Positions 1-5,324 of a DNA stretch of 5,904 nt are shown here, one piece after another; the first letter of the stretch is position 1; each line of letters opens with the position of its first letter. The stretch is from Candidatus Sumerlaeota bacterium (GTDB lineage Bacteria > Sumerlaeota > T1SED10-198M), in assembly GCA_003554345.1 (NCBI GenBank), contig PWGE01000064.1:1-5904 (forward strand), in the 5' to 3' direction. The position numbers and the translations under genes are program-made. Under the pieces are notes generated by a model. It did not search any database. It was not told the origin of the DNA and worked only from the letters and a program-made list of their open reading frames with translations.

Positions 1-1
1 C

Positions 2-346
2 TTTGCCACCGGTGATGTCACAGGAAATGCAGCAAGAACTGGCGGTCTCGTAGGATATAAAAGTGAAGGAGACATTACCGGCAGTTTTGCAGAGGGCGCT
101 GTTACAGGAGAACACATGCATACCGGCGGTTTAGTCGGTTGGGCGGACGACGACAGCATTATCTCTGAAAGCTATGCTACCGGTGAAGTAGAGGGAGAAG
201 ATAATGTGGGTGGACTGGCAGGCAGCAATTGGGAAGGTACTATTACCAACAGCTACTCTGCCGGACACGTATCAGGAGATACTAATGTGGGGGGACTGGT
301 AGGCGATAATGACGGTGGCGAGGTAGAAAATTCATATTACGATCAG
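2..346 (+). repeat. GLUG repeat block A (within the large repeat protein)
   Basis: About four units of roughly 24-27 residues follow the pattern (N)VGGLVG - polar stretch - I-x-x-SYATGxVxG. Examples are TGGLVGYKSEGDITGSFAEG, TGGLVGW..., NVGGLAGSNWEGTITNSYSAG and NVGGLVGDND..SYYD. GLUG units form rungs of a right-handed beta-helix in bacterial surface proteins. More units probably lie to the left of the window. Confidence 0.85.
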
Positions 347-2944
347 GAAACGAGTAATCAGGATGATGAAGGAAAAGGCATTCCCAAAACCACTGAAGAA
401 ATGATGAAGGAAGATACTTTTGATAACTGGGATTTTGAAGAAACCTGGGATATTTTAGAAGAAGAGAGTTATCCTTTTTTGAGATGGGAAGTAACAGCAG
501 ATTTTGCAGCAGAACCGACAGCCGGGTTATCGCCCCTGGAGGTTCAATTTACGGACAAATCAATTGTTGACATAGATACGTGGGAATGGGACTTTGGTGA
601 TGGAAACACTTCACATGAGCAAAACCCTTCTCATACCTACTGGCTCATCGGCACCTATACTGTAACTCTCAAAGTAACGGGGGAACTGGGCACAGACATC
701 ATGGAAAAAGAAATATCGGTGTATGAAGAAGAATTGGAAGCCGACTTTTCCGCCGTTCCCATGGAAGGTGAAGCACCCCTGGAAGTGGAGTTAACCGATG
801 AATCCAGTGGTCCCATTGATAGCTGGCAATGGGATTTTGGCGATGACAACTCTTCTGAGGTACAGAATCCGGTTCATGAGTATGAGACCGCTGGGACATA
901 TACCGTAACACTAACGGTAAGCGGTGATTTAGGAGAAGATACCGCTGAACAGACAATTGAGGTTTACGAACCGCTGGCAGCCAATTTTACAGGAGAACCA
1001 ACAGAAGGAACGGCACCTCTTACGGTAGAATTCACAGATACATCTGAGGGAAATATTGATTCCTGGCAATGGGAGTTTGGAGATGGTGAGACCTCCGATC
1101 AGCAACATCCTGTTCATACTTATGAAGAAGTAGGGGATTATTCAGTTTCCCTGACAGTCATAGATGAAGACCGCCCCAATGGAGAGGACACCCTTGAAAG
1201 AGTGAATTACATAAACGTGGTGGATTTTGCCGGCGGAAGCGGAACCCAAGCAGATCCTTATCTTGTAGAAACAGCAGAGCAACTGGACAATGTGAGAAAT
1301 CATCTGGATGCTCATTTCGAGCAAATAGCCGACATCGACCTTGCTGTATATAATGATGAAGAAGGATGGGAGAGTATTGGTTCTTACTTAACCGCTTTTA
1401 CCGGCACATATGATGGAAACAATTATCAAATTTCGAATCTTTTTATTGACCGTCCTGATATGAATTATATAGGCCTGTTTGCCAGTGTTAGCGGAGAACT
1501 TTCAAATGTTTCTCTTCAAGACGCCGAGGTCACCGGTGACACGGGTGTAGGAGCCCTGGCAGGTATCAGTAACGGCAGTATCTCCAACAGTCATGCCGAA
1601 GGAAATGTTACCGGTAATGAGGGCGTCGGTGTCCTGGCAGGGGCAGTCCTGGGTAATTCTCTTACCAAACACAGCTTTGCGATGGGAAAGGTAACAGGAA
1701 CAGAATCTACTGGTGGCTTGATAGGTGGCATTCAGGGAGGAACCATTAATGGGTGTTATACCACAAGTACCGTCAACGGCGAATACGAAGTGGGAGGACT
1801 TATCGGCACGATAAAAGAAGAACATTCTCTGCTTAGTGAAAGCTATGCCACCGGAGAAGTAACTGGAAAACAAAATGTGGGTGGTCTTGTCGGATTAAAA
1901 GAACAAGGTGATGTACAGTACTCCTATTACGATAAGGAAACGACGGGACAGGACGATGCAGGAAAAGGGATACCCAAAACCACGAAGGAGATGATGCAAA
2001 AGGAGACATTCCAGGAATGGGATTTTGACAAAAGATGGAATATTATCGAAGAGGTGACCTACCCTCGTTTATACCGGGAACTGGTTGCTTATTTTATTGC
2101 CGGGCCCGGCAAAGGCTCTGTGCCCCTTGAAGTAGAATTTACCGATCACTCTATTGGTTTTATAGACTCCTGGCAGTGGGACTTCGATGATGGTGAAACC
2201 TGTGATGAACGCCATCCGGTTCATACCTTCGAAGAGGCTGGCACCTATGAGGTGACGTTAACGATTGAAAATACAAACAGAAAAGATACTTTTACTGAAG
2301 AGATAAACGTATATGAAGCTCCGCAAGCTGCATTTACCGCAGAGCCTGAAGAAGGTATCACACCGCTTGATGTGGCATTTACGGATGAGTCGGCAGGCGA
2401 CATAGAAACGTGGTACTGGGATTTTGGAGACGGCACCACCAGTTTTCAACAATATCCTCAGCATACCTACCCAGAAGAGGGCACCTATGAGGTAGCCCTT
2501 TTCATAATATGTGAACACAATGGAATGGATTTCACCAGTCAAACTCTAACGGTTATCGAGCCGGAGAAAGAATATGACGCGGGGATAGTTTCCTATGATA
2601 TTCCATCGCTGTATAAAGAGAAAGAAGAGGAACTAACTATTAAGGTTCGCAATACCGGCTATACTGAATGGGAAAAAGAAAGTGGCATCTACCTGGGAGC
2701 TGTTGATAATGAAGATAAGCTGGTACCTCCCGAGAACTGGCGGGTAGGTCTTACCCATGATGTAGAACCTGCACAGACTCATATCTTTACTATTCAAGTG
2801 TATCCTGAACAAACAGGTTTGTTCCTCACAGAATGGCAAATGGTCAAAGAAGATGGGGGATGGTTTGGTGAAATTCTCAGTAAAAGGGTCGAGGTAACTC
2901 AGTATACTGGCGTAGATGGCTCACTCTGGCGATTACTGAAGTAA
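2..2944 (+). CDS. Large GLUG/PKD repeat protein, probably secreted or cell-surface (5' end missing)
   Basis: The frame is open from the left edge to a TAA at 2942-2944 and gives 980 visible residues. The first Met (base 116) lies inside a repeat, so it is not the start. Domains in visible numbering: GLUG repeats 1-145; a linker with SYYDQET and GKGIPKTTEEMM to about 162; PKD domains at 164-242, 245-323 and 325-408 (WDFGDG, WDFGDD and WEFGDG motifs, each followed by a Y-x-V-x-L strand); a second beta-helix start (GSGTQADPYLVETAEQLDNV, IADIDL, GTYDGNNY) and GLUG repeats at 410-644; a second copy of the linker to about 693; PKD domains at 694-772 and 774-853; then an Ig-like domain at 858-966 (VRNTGYTEW, TEWQMV, WFGE) resembling the bacterial NBR1-like domain. 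GLUG and PKD domains are typical of extracellular adhesive or glycan-binding proteins, so a surface or secreted role is inferred. The signal peptide would lie outside the window. The sequence is rich in Asp and Glu. No LPXTG, membrane anchor or catalytic domain is visible. The ligand is unknown. Confidence 0.93.
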   Translation, partial: FATGDVTGNAARTGGLVGYKSEGDITGSFAEGAVTGEHMHTGGLVGWADDDSIISESYATGEVEGEDNVGGLAGSNWEGTITNSYSAGHVSGDTNVGGLVGDNDGGEVENSYYDQETSNQDDEGKGIPKTTEEMMKEDTFDNWDFEETWDILEEESYPFLRWEVTADFAAEPTAGLSPLEVQFTDKSIVDIDTWEWDFGDGNTSHEQNPSHTYWLIGTYTVTLKVTGELGTDIMEKEISVYEEELEADFSAVPMEGEAPLEVELTDESSGPIDSWQWDFGDDNSSEVQNPVHEYETAGTYTVTLTVSGDLGEDTAEQTIEVYEPLAANFTGEPTEGTAPLTVEFTDTSEGNIDSWQWEFGDGETSDQQHPVHTYEEVGDYSVSLTVIDEDRPNGEDTLERVNYINVVDFAGGSGTQADPYLVETAEQLDNVRNHLDAHFEQIADIDLAVYNDEEGWESIGSYLTAFTGTYDGNNYQISNLFIDRPDMNYIGLFASVSGELSNVSLQDAEVTGDTGVGALAGISNGSISNSHAEGNVTGNEGVGVLAGAVLGNSLTKHSFAMGKVTGTESTGGLIGGIQGGTINGCYTTSTVNGEYEVGGLIGTIKEEHSLLSESYATGEVTGKQNVGGLVGLKEQGDVQYSYYDKETTGQDDAGKGIPKTTKEMMQKETFQEWDFDKRWNIIEEVTYPRLYRELVAYFIAGPGKGSVPLEVEFTDHSIGFIDSWQWDFDDGETCDERHPVHTFEEAGTYEVTLTIENTNRKDTFTEEINVYEAPQAAFTAEPEEGITPLDVAFTDESAGDIETWYWDFGDGTTSFQQYPQHTYPEEGTYEVALFIICEHNGMDFTSQTLTVIEPEKEYDAGIVSYDIPSLYKEKEEELTIKVRNTGYTEWEKESGIYLGAVDNEDKLVPPENWRVGLTHDVEPAQTHIFTIQVYPEQTGLFLTEWQMVKEDGGWFGEILSKRVEVTQYTGVDGSLWRLLK
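332..487 (+). repeat. Duplicated inter-domain linker, copy 1
   Basis: This segment encodes a 52-residue linker that runs from SYYDQET through QDDEGKGIPKTTEEMM and WDFEETWDILEE to YPFLRW. It is the C-terminal cap of GLUG block A and leads directly into the first PKD domain. A second copy lies at 1922-2077 with the same order of motifs (SYYDKET, QDDAGKGIPKTTKEMM, WDFDKRWNIIEE, YPRLYR). This indicates internal duplication of a whole GLUG-cap-PKD module. Confidence 0.85.
491..1225 (+). repeat. PKD domains 1-3
   Basis: Three consecutive domains of about 79-84 residues each begin with A-D/N-F-x-x-x-P-x-x-G-x-x-P-L-x-V-x-F-T-D and continue with S/T-W-x-W-D/E-F-G-D-G/D. They then show a His-x-Tyr turn and G-x-Y-x-V-x-L-x-V. 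The third carries a short insert (DEDRPNGEDT) before its last strand. These are classic PKD signatures (beta-sandwich spacer or adhesive domains). Confidence 0.93.
1229..1936 (+). repeat. GLUG beta-helix block B
   Basis: The block opens with the usual N-terminal cap of GLUG proteins (GSGTQADPYLVETAEQLDNV, then IADIDL, GWESIG, FTGTYDGNNYQISNLFI). Six rungs follow from about base 1466: IGLFASVSG, GVGALAGISNG, GVGVLAGAVLG, STGGLIGGIQGG, EVGGLIGTIKE and NVGGLVGLKE. The block closes with SYYDKET, as block A closes with SYYDQET. One Cys (INGCYTT) interrupts an otherwise Cys-poor region. Confidence 0.88.
1922..2077 (+). repeat. Duplicated inter-domain linker, copy 2
   Basis: This is the second copy of the 52-residue cap/linker also found at 332-487. 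Both copies join a GLUG block to a run of PKD domains and share GKGIPKTT-x-EMM, WDF and YP-x-L in register, without insertions by eye. DNA similarity is patchy, so the duplication is not recent. Confidence 0.85.
2081..2560 (+). repeat. PKD domains 4-5
   Basis: Two further PKD domains contain VEFTDHS..IDSWQWDFDDGET and VAFTDES..IETWYWDFGDGTT, each followed by the H-x-Y/F and GTYEV strands. Domain 4 has Asp instead of Gly in the usual WDFGDG and carries a Cys (ETCDERH). Domain 5 carries another Cys (FIICEH). They are followed by the NBR1-like Ig domain that ends the protein. Confidence 0.92.
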
Positions 2945-3140
2945 AATACCAAAGTTGACGTTATATCAATTTCTTACATTAATAAAAAACAGAAAAAAAA
3001 TGCTATCCGACTGATATCAGCTTTTCATCAGACCAAAGACCTATTTTTCTCCTTTCCGGTAGATTGGCTGTTAACACAATTCCTTTTTATTATGTCTATA
3101 CGCTAATTTACAGAAAACACTGAACTGTCCTCTACGAGTA
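2945..3140. other. Convergent intergenic spacer, no gene seen
   Basis: This AT-rich stretch lies between the stop of the repeat-protein gene and the terminator of pilin 1. It holds an A-rich run near 2983-3000 and a short perfect palindrome CTGATATCAG at 3010-3019. I see no convincing terminator for the + strand gene (no GC-rich stem followed by a T run) and no coding potential. Confidence 0.6.
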
Positions 3141-3183
3141 TTTATTAAAAGAGCGGAAAGAACTTCTTCAGTTCTTCCCGCTC
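3141..3183 (-). terminator. Intrinsic terminator of pilin 1
   Basis: Read on the - strand, GAGCGGGAAGAACT (3183-3170), loop GAAGA and AGTTCTTTCCGCTC (3164-3151) form a 14-bp stem. It is fully paired if one G-U is allowed, and is followed by TTTTAATAAA. On the + strand the same position is an A-C mismatch and no T run follows, so the terminator works for the - strand. It begins 63 nt after the pilin 1 stop codon. Confidence 0.85.
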
Positions 3184-3246
3184 AAACATGAAAGCAATCA
3201 AGTTGCCAGGTATTAATCACCCATGACGTTATACTCAATCTCAGTA

Positions 3247-3879
3247 TTACCAGTCGATATAACCATAATTAGGCTCATTGAGCTGACAACGCACTATATC
3301 GCCCCTTGAAACTGTTCCATTCGTTGGATCATAAGGTACTGCACTGAGCCATAGTCCACTCCCATCAACGTGCGTAAGGGTGTCTCCACCAAATGTGGTA
3401 ATCCCCTCAGGTCCTCGTGAAAACAGTCCCCACATTCCATATACCTGAGAATAACGAGTAGCCCAATCGGTAAGAGGAGCATCAGAATGCAAATCATTAT
3501 AAATTAAGTCATAATTCACATATCTCAGGAAGGGATACCACGGGTAAGCTTCCAGCATCTCAGATGTCACCCCATGTCCTGAGTAAAAAGGATCATCCAA
3601 CCCAATATCGGTTAGATAGGCAACTGGAGTGGTCAACATGAAATTTAAATAATGCCACCCGGAATCTTCCGGAACACCTTCATAGCCACAGGGAGGATAC
3701 TTGTTGTTGTCCACATAATAGCTTTCCAGAGCAGTAGCAATGCTCCTCATATCAGCCTGACATCTCGACACCTTGGCTCTGGTTTGAGCCTGCAGAAAAT
3801 TGGGAATGGCAATAGCTGCCAGAATGGCAATAATAGCGACAACGATAAGCAATTCAATTAAAGTAAAACCTCGTCTCAT
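3247..3879 (-). CDS. Type IV prepilin-like protein, GspG-type pseudopilin (pilin 1)
   Basis: The product is 210 residues. MRRG|FTLIELLIVVAIIAI is a textbook class III (prepilin) signal. A PilD-type peptidase would cut after Gly4, giving an N-methylated Phe1 and Glu5 in the mature protein, followed by the hydrophobic helix that anchors subunits in the inner membrane and packs the filament core. The globular part has YYVDNNKYPP, TTPVAYLTD, GMWGLFSRGPEG and YDPTNGTVSRGD, a C-terminal layout recalling GspG-like major pseudopilins. I chose the ATG at 3879. An AGGAGG lies 6 nt upstream, the paralogue at 4941 starts at the equivalent place, and there the frame is closed upstream by a stop. An in-frame ATG at 3906, with a weaker GGAG site, would add nine residues. 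Cys40, Cys64 and Cys198 are present, and the last two are absent from the paralogue. No secretion or pilus assembly genes adjoin it, so whether it builds a pseudopilus, a pilus or something else is unknown. Confidence 0.92.
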   Translation of the reverse strand: MRRGFTLIELLIVVAIIAILAAIAIPNFLQAQTRAKVSRCQADMRSIATALESYYVDNNKYPPCGYEGVPEDSGWHYLNFMLTTPVAYLTDIGLDDPFYSGHGVTSEMLEAYPWYPFLRYVNYDLIYNDLHSDAPLTDWATRYSQVYGMWGLFSRGPEGITTFGGDTLTHVDGSGLWLSAVPYDPTNGTVSRGDIVRCQLNEPNYGYIDW

Positions 3880-3885
3880 CACAAA

Positions 3886-3891
3886 CCTCCT
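3886..3891 (-). promoter_or_regulatory. Ribosome binding site of pilin 1
   Basis: AGGAGG on the - strand lies 6 nt before the ATG at 3879. It decides the start in favour of 3879 over the in-frame ATG at 3906, whose own site (AAAGGAG, 10 nt away) is weaker. Confidence 0.8.
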
Positions 3892-3938
3892 TTTATTTAT
3901 TGACATGATTTTCTTTCTCCTTTGTTTCTTCTGATATT

Positions 3939-3967
3939 ATTATAATACAAATAAAATGAGTCCCCAA
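3939..3967 (-). promoter_or_regulatory. Probable sigma70-type promoter of pilin 1
   Basis: On the - strand a perfect -10 box TATAAT (3944-3939) is preceded at 17 nt by TTGGGG (3967-3962), a weak -35. The downstream edge of the -10 is 60 nt from the ATG, the same distance as in the pilin 2 promoter. Both -35 regions are preceded by AAATT. Predicted leader length is about 50 nt. Confidence 0.6.
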
Positions 3968-4230
3968 ATTTTTATTCGTTTTTCTTTTTGCACACTGATA
4001 TAATTTTATCTTTGTACTATTTTATATTTTATGCGTTTTTCTTTCCCCATTATTTTTATTTTATTAGAAATTATGACAGAAAAGCGGAATAAAAAACAGG
4101 AAAAGTAAGAGACAGAAAAAAAAAGGAAAGACTTATGATGAGATGAATCTGACTAGTATCTGCTGTAAGAACTTTCAGTTCTTAAGATAAGAGAAGAAAT
4201 GTAGAGAATAAACCTCTGGCAAGTGTTTTC
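3968..4230. other. AT-rich, purine/pyrimidine-skewed intergenic spacer, no gene seen
   Basis: No reading frame of interest is found on either strand. On the + strand, about 3965-4065 is strongly pyrimidine-rich (T with C), and about 4074-4130 is almost all purine (A with G). A short hairpin lies at 4166-4184. The stretch separates the terminator of pilin 2 from the promoter of pilin 1, so the two pilins appear to be transcribed separately. Confidence 0.6.
4166..4184. repeat. Small inverted repeat matching the apex of terminator 1
   Basis: TAAGAACT - TTC - AGTTCTTA forms an 8-bp stem with a 3-nt loop. On the - strand its core AAGAACTGAAAGTTCTT differs from the apex of the pilin 1 terminator (AAGAACTGAAGAAGTTCTT) only by a GA insertion. 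No T run follows on either strand, so it is not by itself an intrinsic terminator. It may be a terminator remnant. Confidence 0.6.
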
Positions 4231-4272
4231 CAAATAAAAGAGCGGGAGGAATGTTTGATATTCCTCCCGCTC
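4231..4272 (-). terminator. Intrinsic terminator of pilin 2
   Basis: On the - strand GAGCGGGAGGAAT (4272-4260), a 7-nt loop and ATTCCTCCCGCTC (4252-4240) form a perfect 13-bp GC-rich stem, followed by TTTTATTTG. It begins 30 nt after the pilin 2 stop. The 5' arm matches that of terminator 1 at 11 of its first 12 positions (GAGCGGGA-A/G-GAA). Confidence 0.9.
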
Positions 4273-4302
4273 CCAAGCTTCTCAAATTATGAGCTTATTC
4301 CA

Positions 4303-4941
4303 TTAATTGCCGTATACTTCATCCCATTGAACAGGCCCATAATCAGGTTCACCGACCTGTCCACGAACCAGGTCTCCACGAGACACGGTTCCATTCGTTG
4401 GATCATAGGGCATAGTACTTTCCCATAATGAGCCCTGTTCATCATGTAAAGCCTGTTCACCAAAGGTATATCTACCATCAGGACCACGTGAAATGAGCAC
4501 CCACATTCCATAAATCCTGTTATAACGCTGAAATCGTGGTTCATTATCAATGTAATCACGATACAAAAAGTCGTAATTTATATAGCGAAAATTGGGAAGC
4601 CAGGGCATTTCTTCCAGATCCTCGGGACTGTAAATATCAGGGGGGAAAAAGGGATCTTCAATACCGGCGTCAGTCAGGTAAGCCACAGGAGTTGTTATCT
4701 TGTAATTCAGAAACCACCATCCTGTGTCTTCCGGTACGCCCTGGTAACCATCCGGCGGATATTCATTATGATCTACATAATAACTTTCCAGAGCAGTAGC
4801 AATAGTCCTCATATCAGCCTGACATCTCGACACCTTCGCTCTGGTCTGAGCCTGCAGAAAATTGGGAATAGCAATAGCTGCCAGAATGGCAATAATAGCG
4901 ACAACAATTAAAAGCTCAATGAGAGTAAAACCTTTTCTCAT
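4303..4941 (-). CDS. Type IV prepilin-like protein, GspG-type pseudopilin (pilin 2)
   Basis: The product is 212 residues and paralogous to the gene at 3247-3879. The prepilin site is MRKG|FTLIE with Glu5 of the mature chain, followed by the same hydrophobic helix and the conserved NFLQAQTRAKVSRCQADMR. The globular domain has YYVDHNEYPP, TTPVAYLTD, RIYGMWVLISRGPDG and YDPTNGTVSRGDLVR. The start is firm: AGGAGG lies 8 nt upstream and an in-frame TAG sits six codons upstream of the ATG. Only the helix Cys40 is kept; pilin 1's Cys64 and Cys198 are Asp and Gly here. The C-terminus runs four or more residues past the last shared Trp (QWDEVYGN). The middle third (about residues 85-135) is the most divergent part. 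It has its own promoter and terminator. By family it would be an inner-membrane-anchored filament subunit processed by a prepilin peptidase. The machine it serves is not visible here. Confidence 0.93.
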   Translation of the reverse strand: MRKGFTLIELLIVVAIIAILAAIAIPNFLQAQTRAKVSRCQADMRTIATALESYYVDHNEYPPDGYQGVPEDTGWWFLNYKITTPVAYLTDAGIEDPFFPPDIYSPEDLEEMPWLPNFRYINYDFLYRDYIDNEPRFQRYNRIYGMWVLISRGPDGRYTFGEQALHDEQGSLWESTMPYDPTNGTVSRGDLVRGQVGEPDYGPVQWDEVYGN

Positions 4942-4949
4942 AAATGTAA

Positions 4950-4955
4950 CCTCCT
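4950..4955 (-). promoter_or_regulatory. Ribosome binding site of pilin 2
   Basis: AGGAGG on the - strand, preceded by AGA, lies 8 nt before the ATG at 4941. It is the same motif as in front of pilin 1. Confidence 0.85.
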
Positions 4956-4993
4956 TCTAATTTATATTATTTCCATAATCCTTACTTAAGCGT

Positions 4994-5015
4994 ATTATAT
5001 ATTATAATATATAAT
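4994..5015. repeat. 22-bp perfect AT-only palindrome over the pilin 2 -10 region
   Basis: The half-site ATTATATATTA (4994-5004) is followed without a spacer by its exact reverse complement (5005-5015). It contains the -10 hexamer of the pilin 2 promoter and, on the opposite strand, a second TATAAT. It could be an operator or a melting-prone element. An AT-only composition makes chance palindromy easier. Confidence 0.75.
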
Positions 5016-5028
5016 CACTTTTTTCCAA
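5001..5028 (-). promoter_or_regulatory. Probable sigma70-type promoter of pilin 2
   Basis: On the - strand TTGGAA (5028-5023), a 16-nt spacer and a perfect TATAAT (5006-5001) are present. The -10 edge is 60 nt from the ATG, as in pilin 1. The -10 is embedded in a perfect AT palindrome. Confidence 0.65.
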
Positions 5029-5115
5029 AATTTCTTTTACAATATCAATTCTTTCTTTGTAATATTTTTTGTTTAAATAAACTGTTTTTATGCTGTATTC
5101 AATGTTTTTAGATTC

Positions 5116-5144
5116 TTGCCACAAAAAACTTATCGTGATATAAT
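5116..5144 (+). promoter_or_regulatory. Extended -10 promoter facing the biotin ligase
   Basis: TTGCCA (5/6 to the -35 consensus), a 17-nt spacer and a perfect TATAAT are preceded by TGA, which is the TGn of an extended -10. Transcription would start near 5151. It is divergent from the pilin 2 promoter, and the two -35 boxes are 87 bp apart. Confidence 0.75.
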
Positions 5145-5150
5145 CTGGGA

Positions 5151-5324
5151 AATTTACTGTTTTTTTGAGTCTTTATATGAAAAAGAGGTTTTTTGTTTAT
5201 CAATTAAGCATGAAGAAATAATAAAAAAGAAACTGTTATTAATTTTGGCCCAATATTCGATTATTTTTTTTCTTTTCCTGGCTGCTTATCTTCCTCATTA
5301 CCTGAAAAATGGGTGTATTAATCA
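5151..5324 (+). other. Long T-rich leader of the ligase transcript
   Basis: This is about 174 nt between the predicted transcription start and the ligase ATG. It is T- and A-rich, with a run of T near 5264-5272. A possible 14-codon reading frame, MKKRFFVYQLSMKK, occupies 5177-5221 but has no clear ribosome binding site. I do not recognise a riboswitch or a stable attenuator. Confidence 0.4.

Noticed and set aside
655-2839. Several - strand frames of 60-123 codons opposite the repeat protein
   Set aside because: They lie antisense to a continuous, domain-rich coding frame, have no recognisable motifs, and arise from its codon use.
3010-3019. CTGATATCAG palindrome as a terminator or operator after the repeat-protein gene
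   Set aside because: It is a 10-bp palindrome without a loop, has no adjacent T run, and lies 66 bases past the stop. A chance occurrence is plausible.
3880-3906. Upstream in-frame ATG that would extend pilin 1 to 219 residues
   Set aside because: The AGGAGG 6 nt before the ATG at 3879 lies inside this extension. The paralogue starts at the equivalent Met with a stop codon just upstream. The 60-nt promoter-to-ATG distance also matches only for 3879. The longer form is possible but less likely.
3151-4272. The GAGCGG-containing inverted repeats as transposon ends or a CRISPR-like array
   Set aside because: Each is a self-contained hairpin with a T run placed right after a gene on the - strand. 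There is no transposase, target duplication or regular spacing, so they are terminators.
3294-4799. Short frames overlapping the pilin genes on both strands
   Set aside because: They are out-of-frame or antisense shadows of clear pilin coding sequence. Matching shadows appear in both paralogues only because the DNA is similar.
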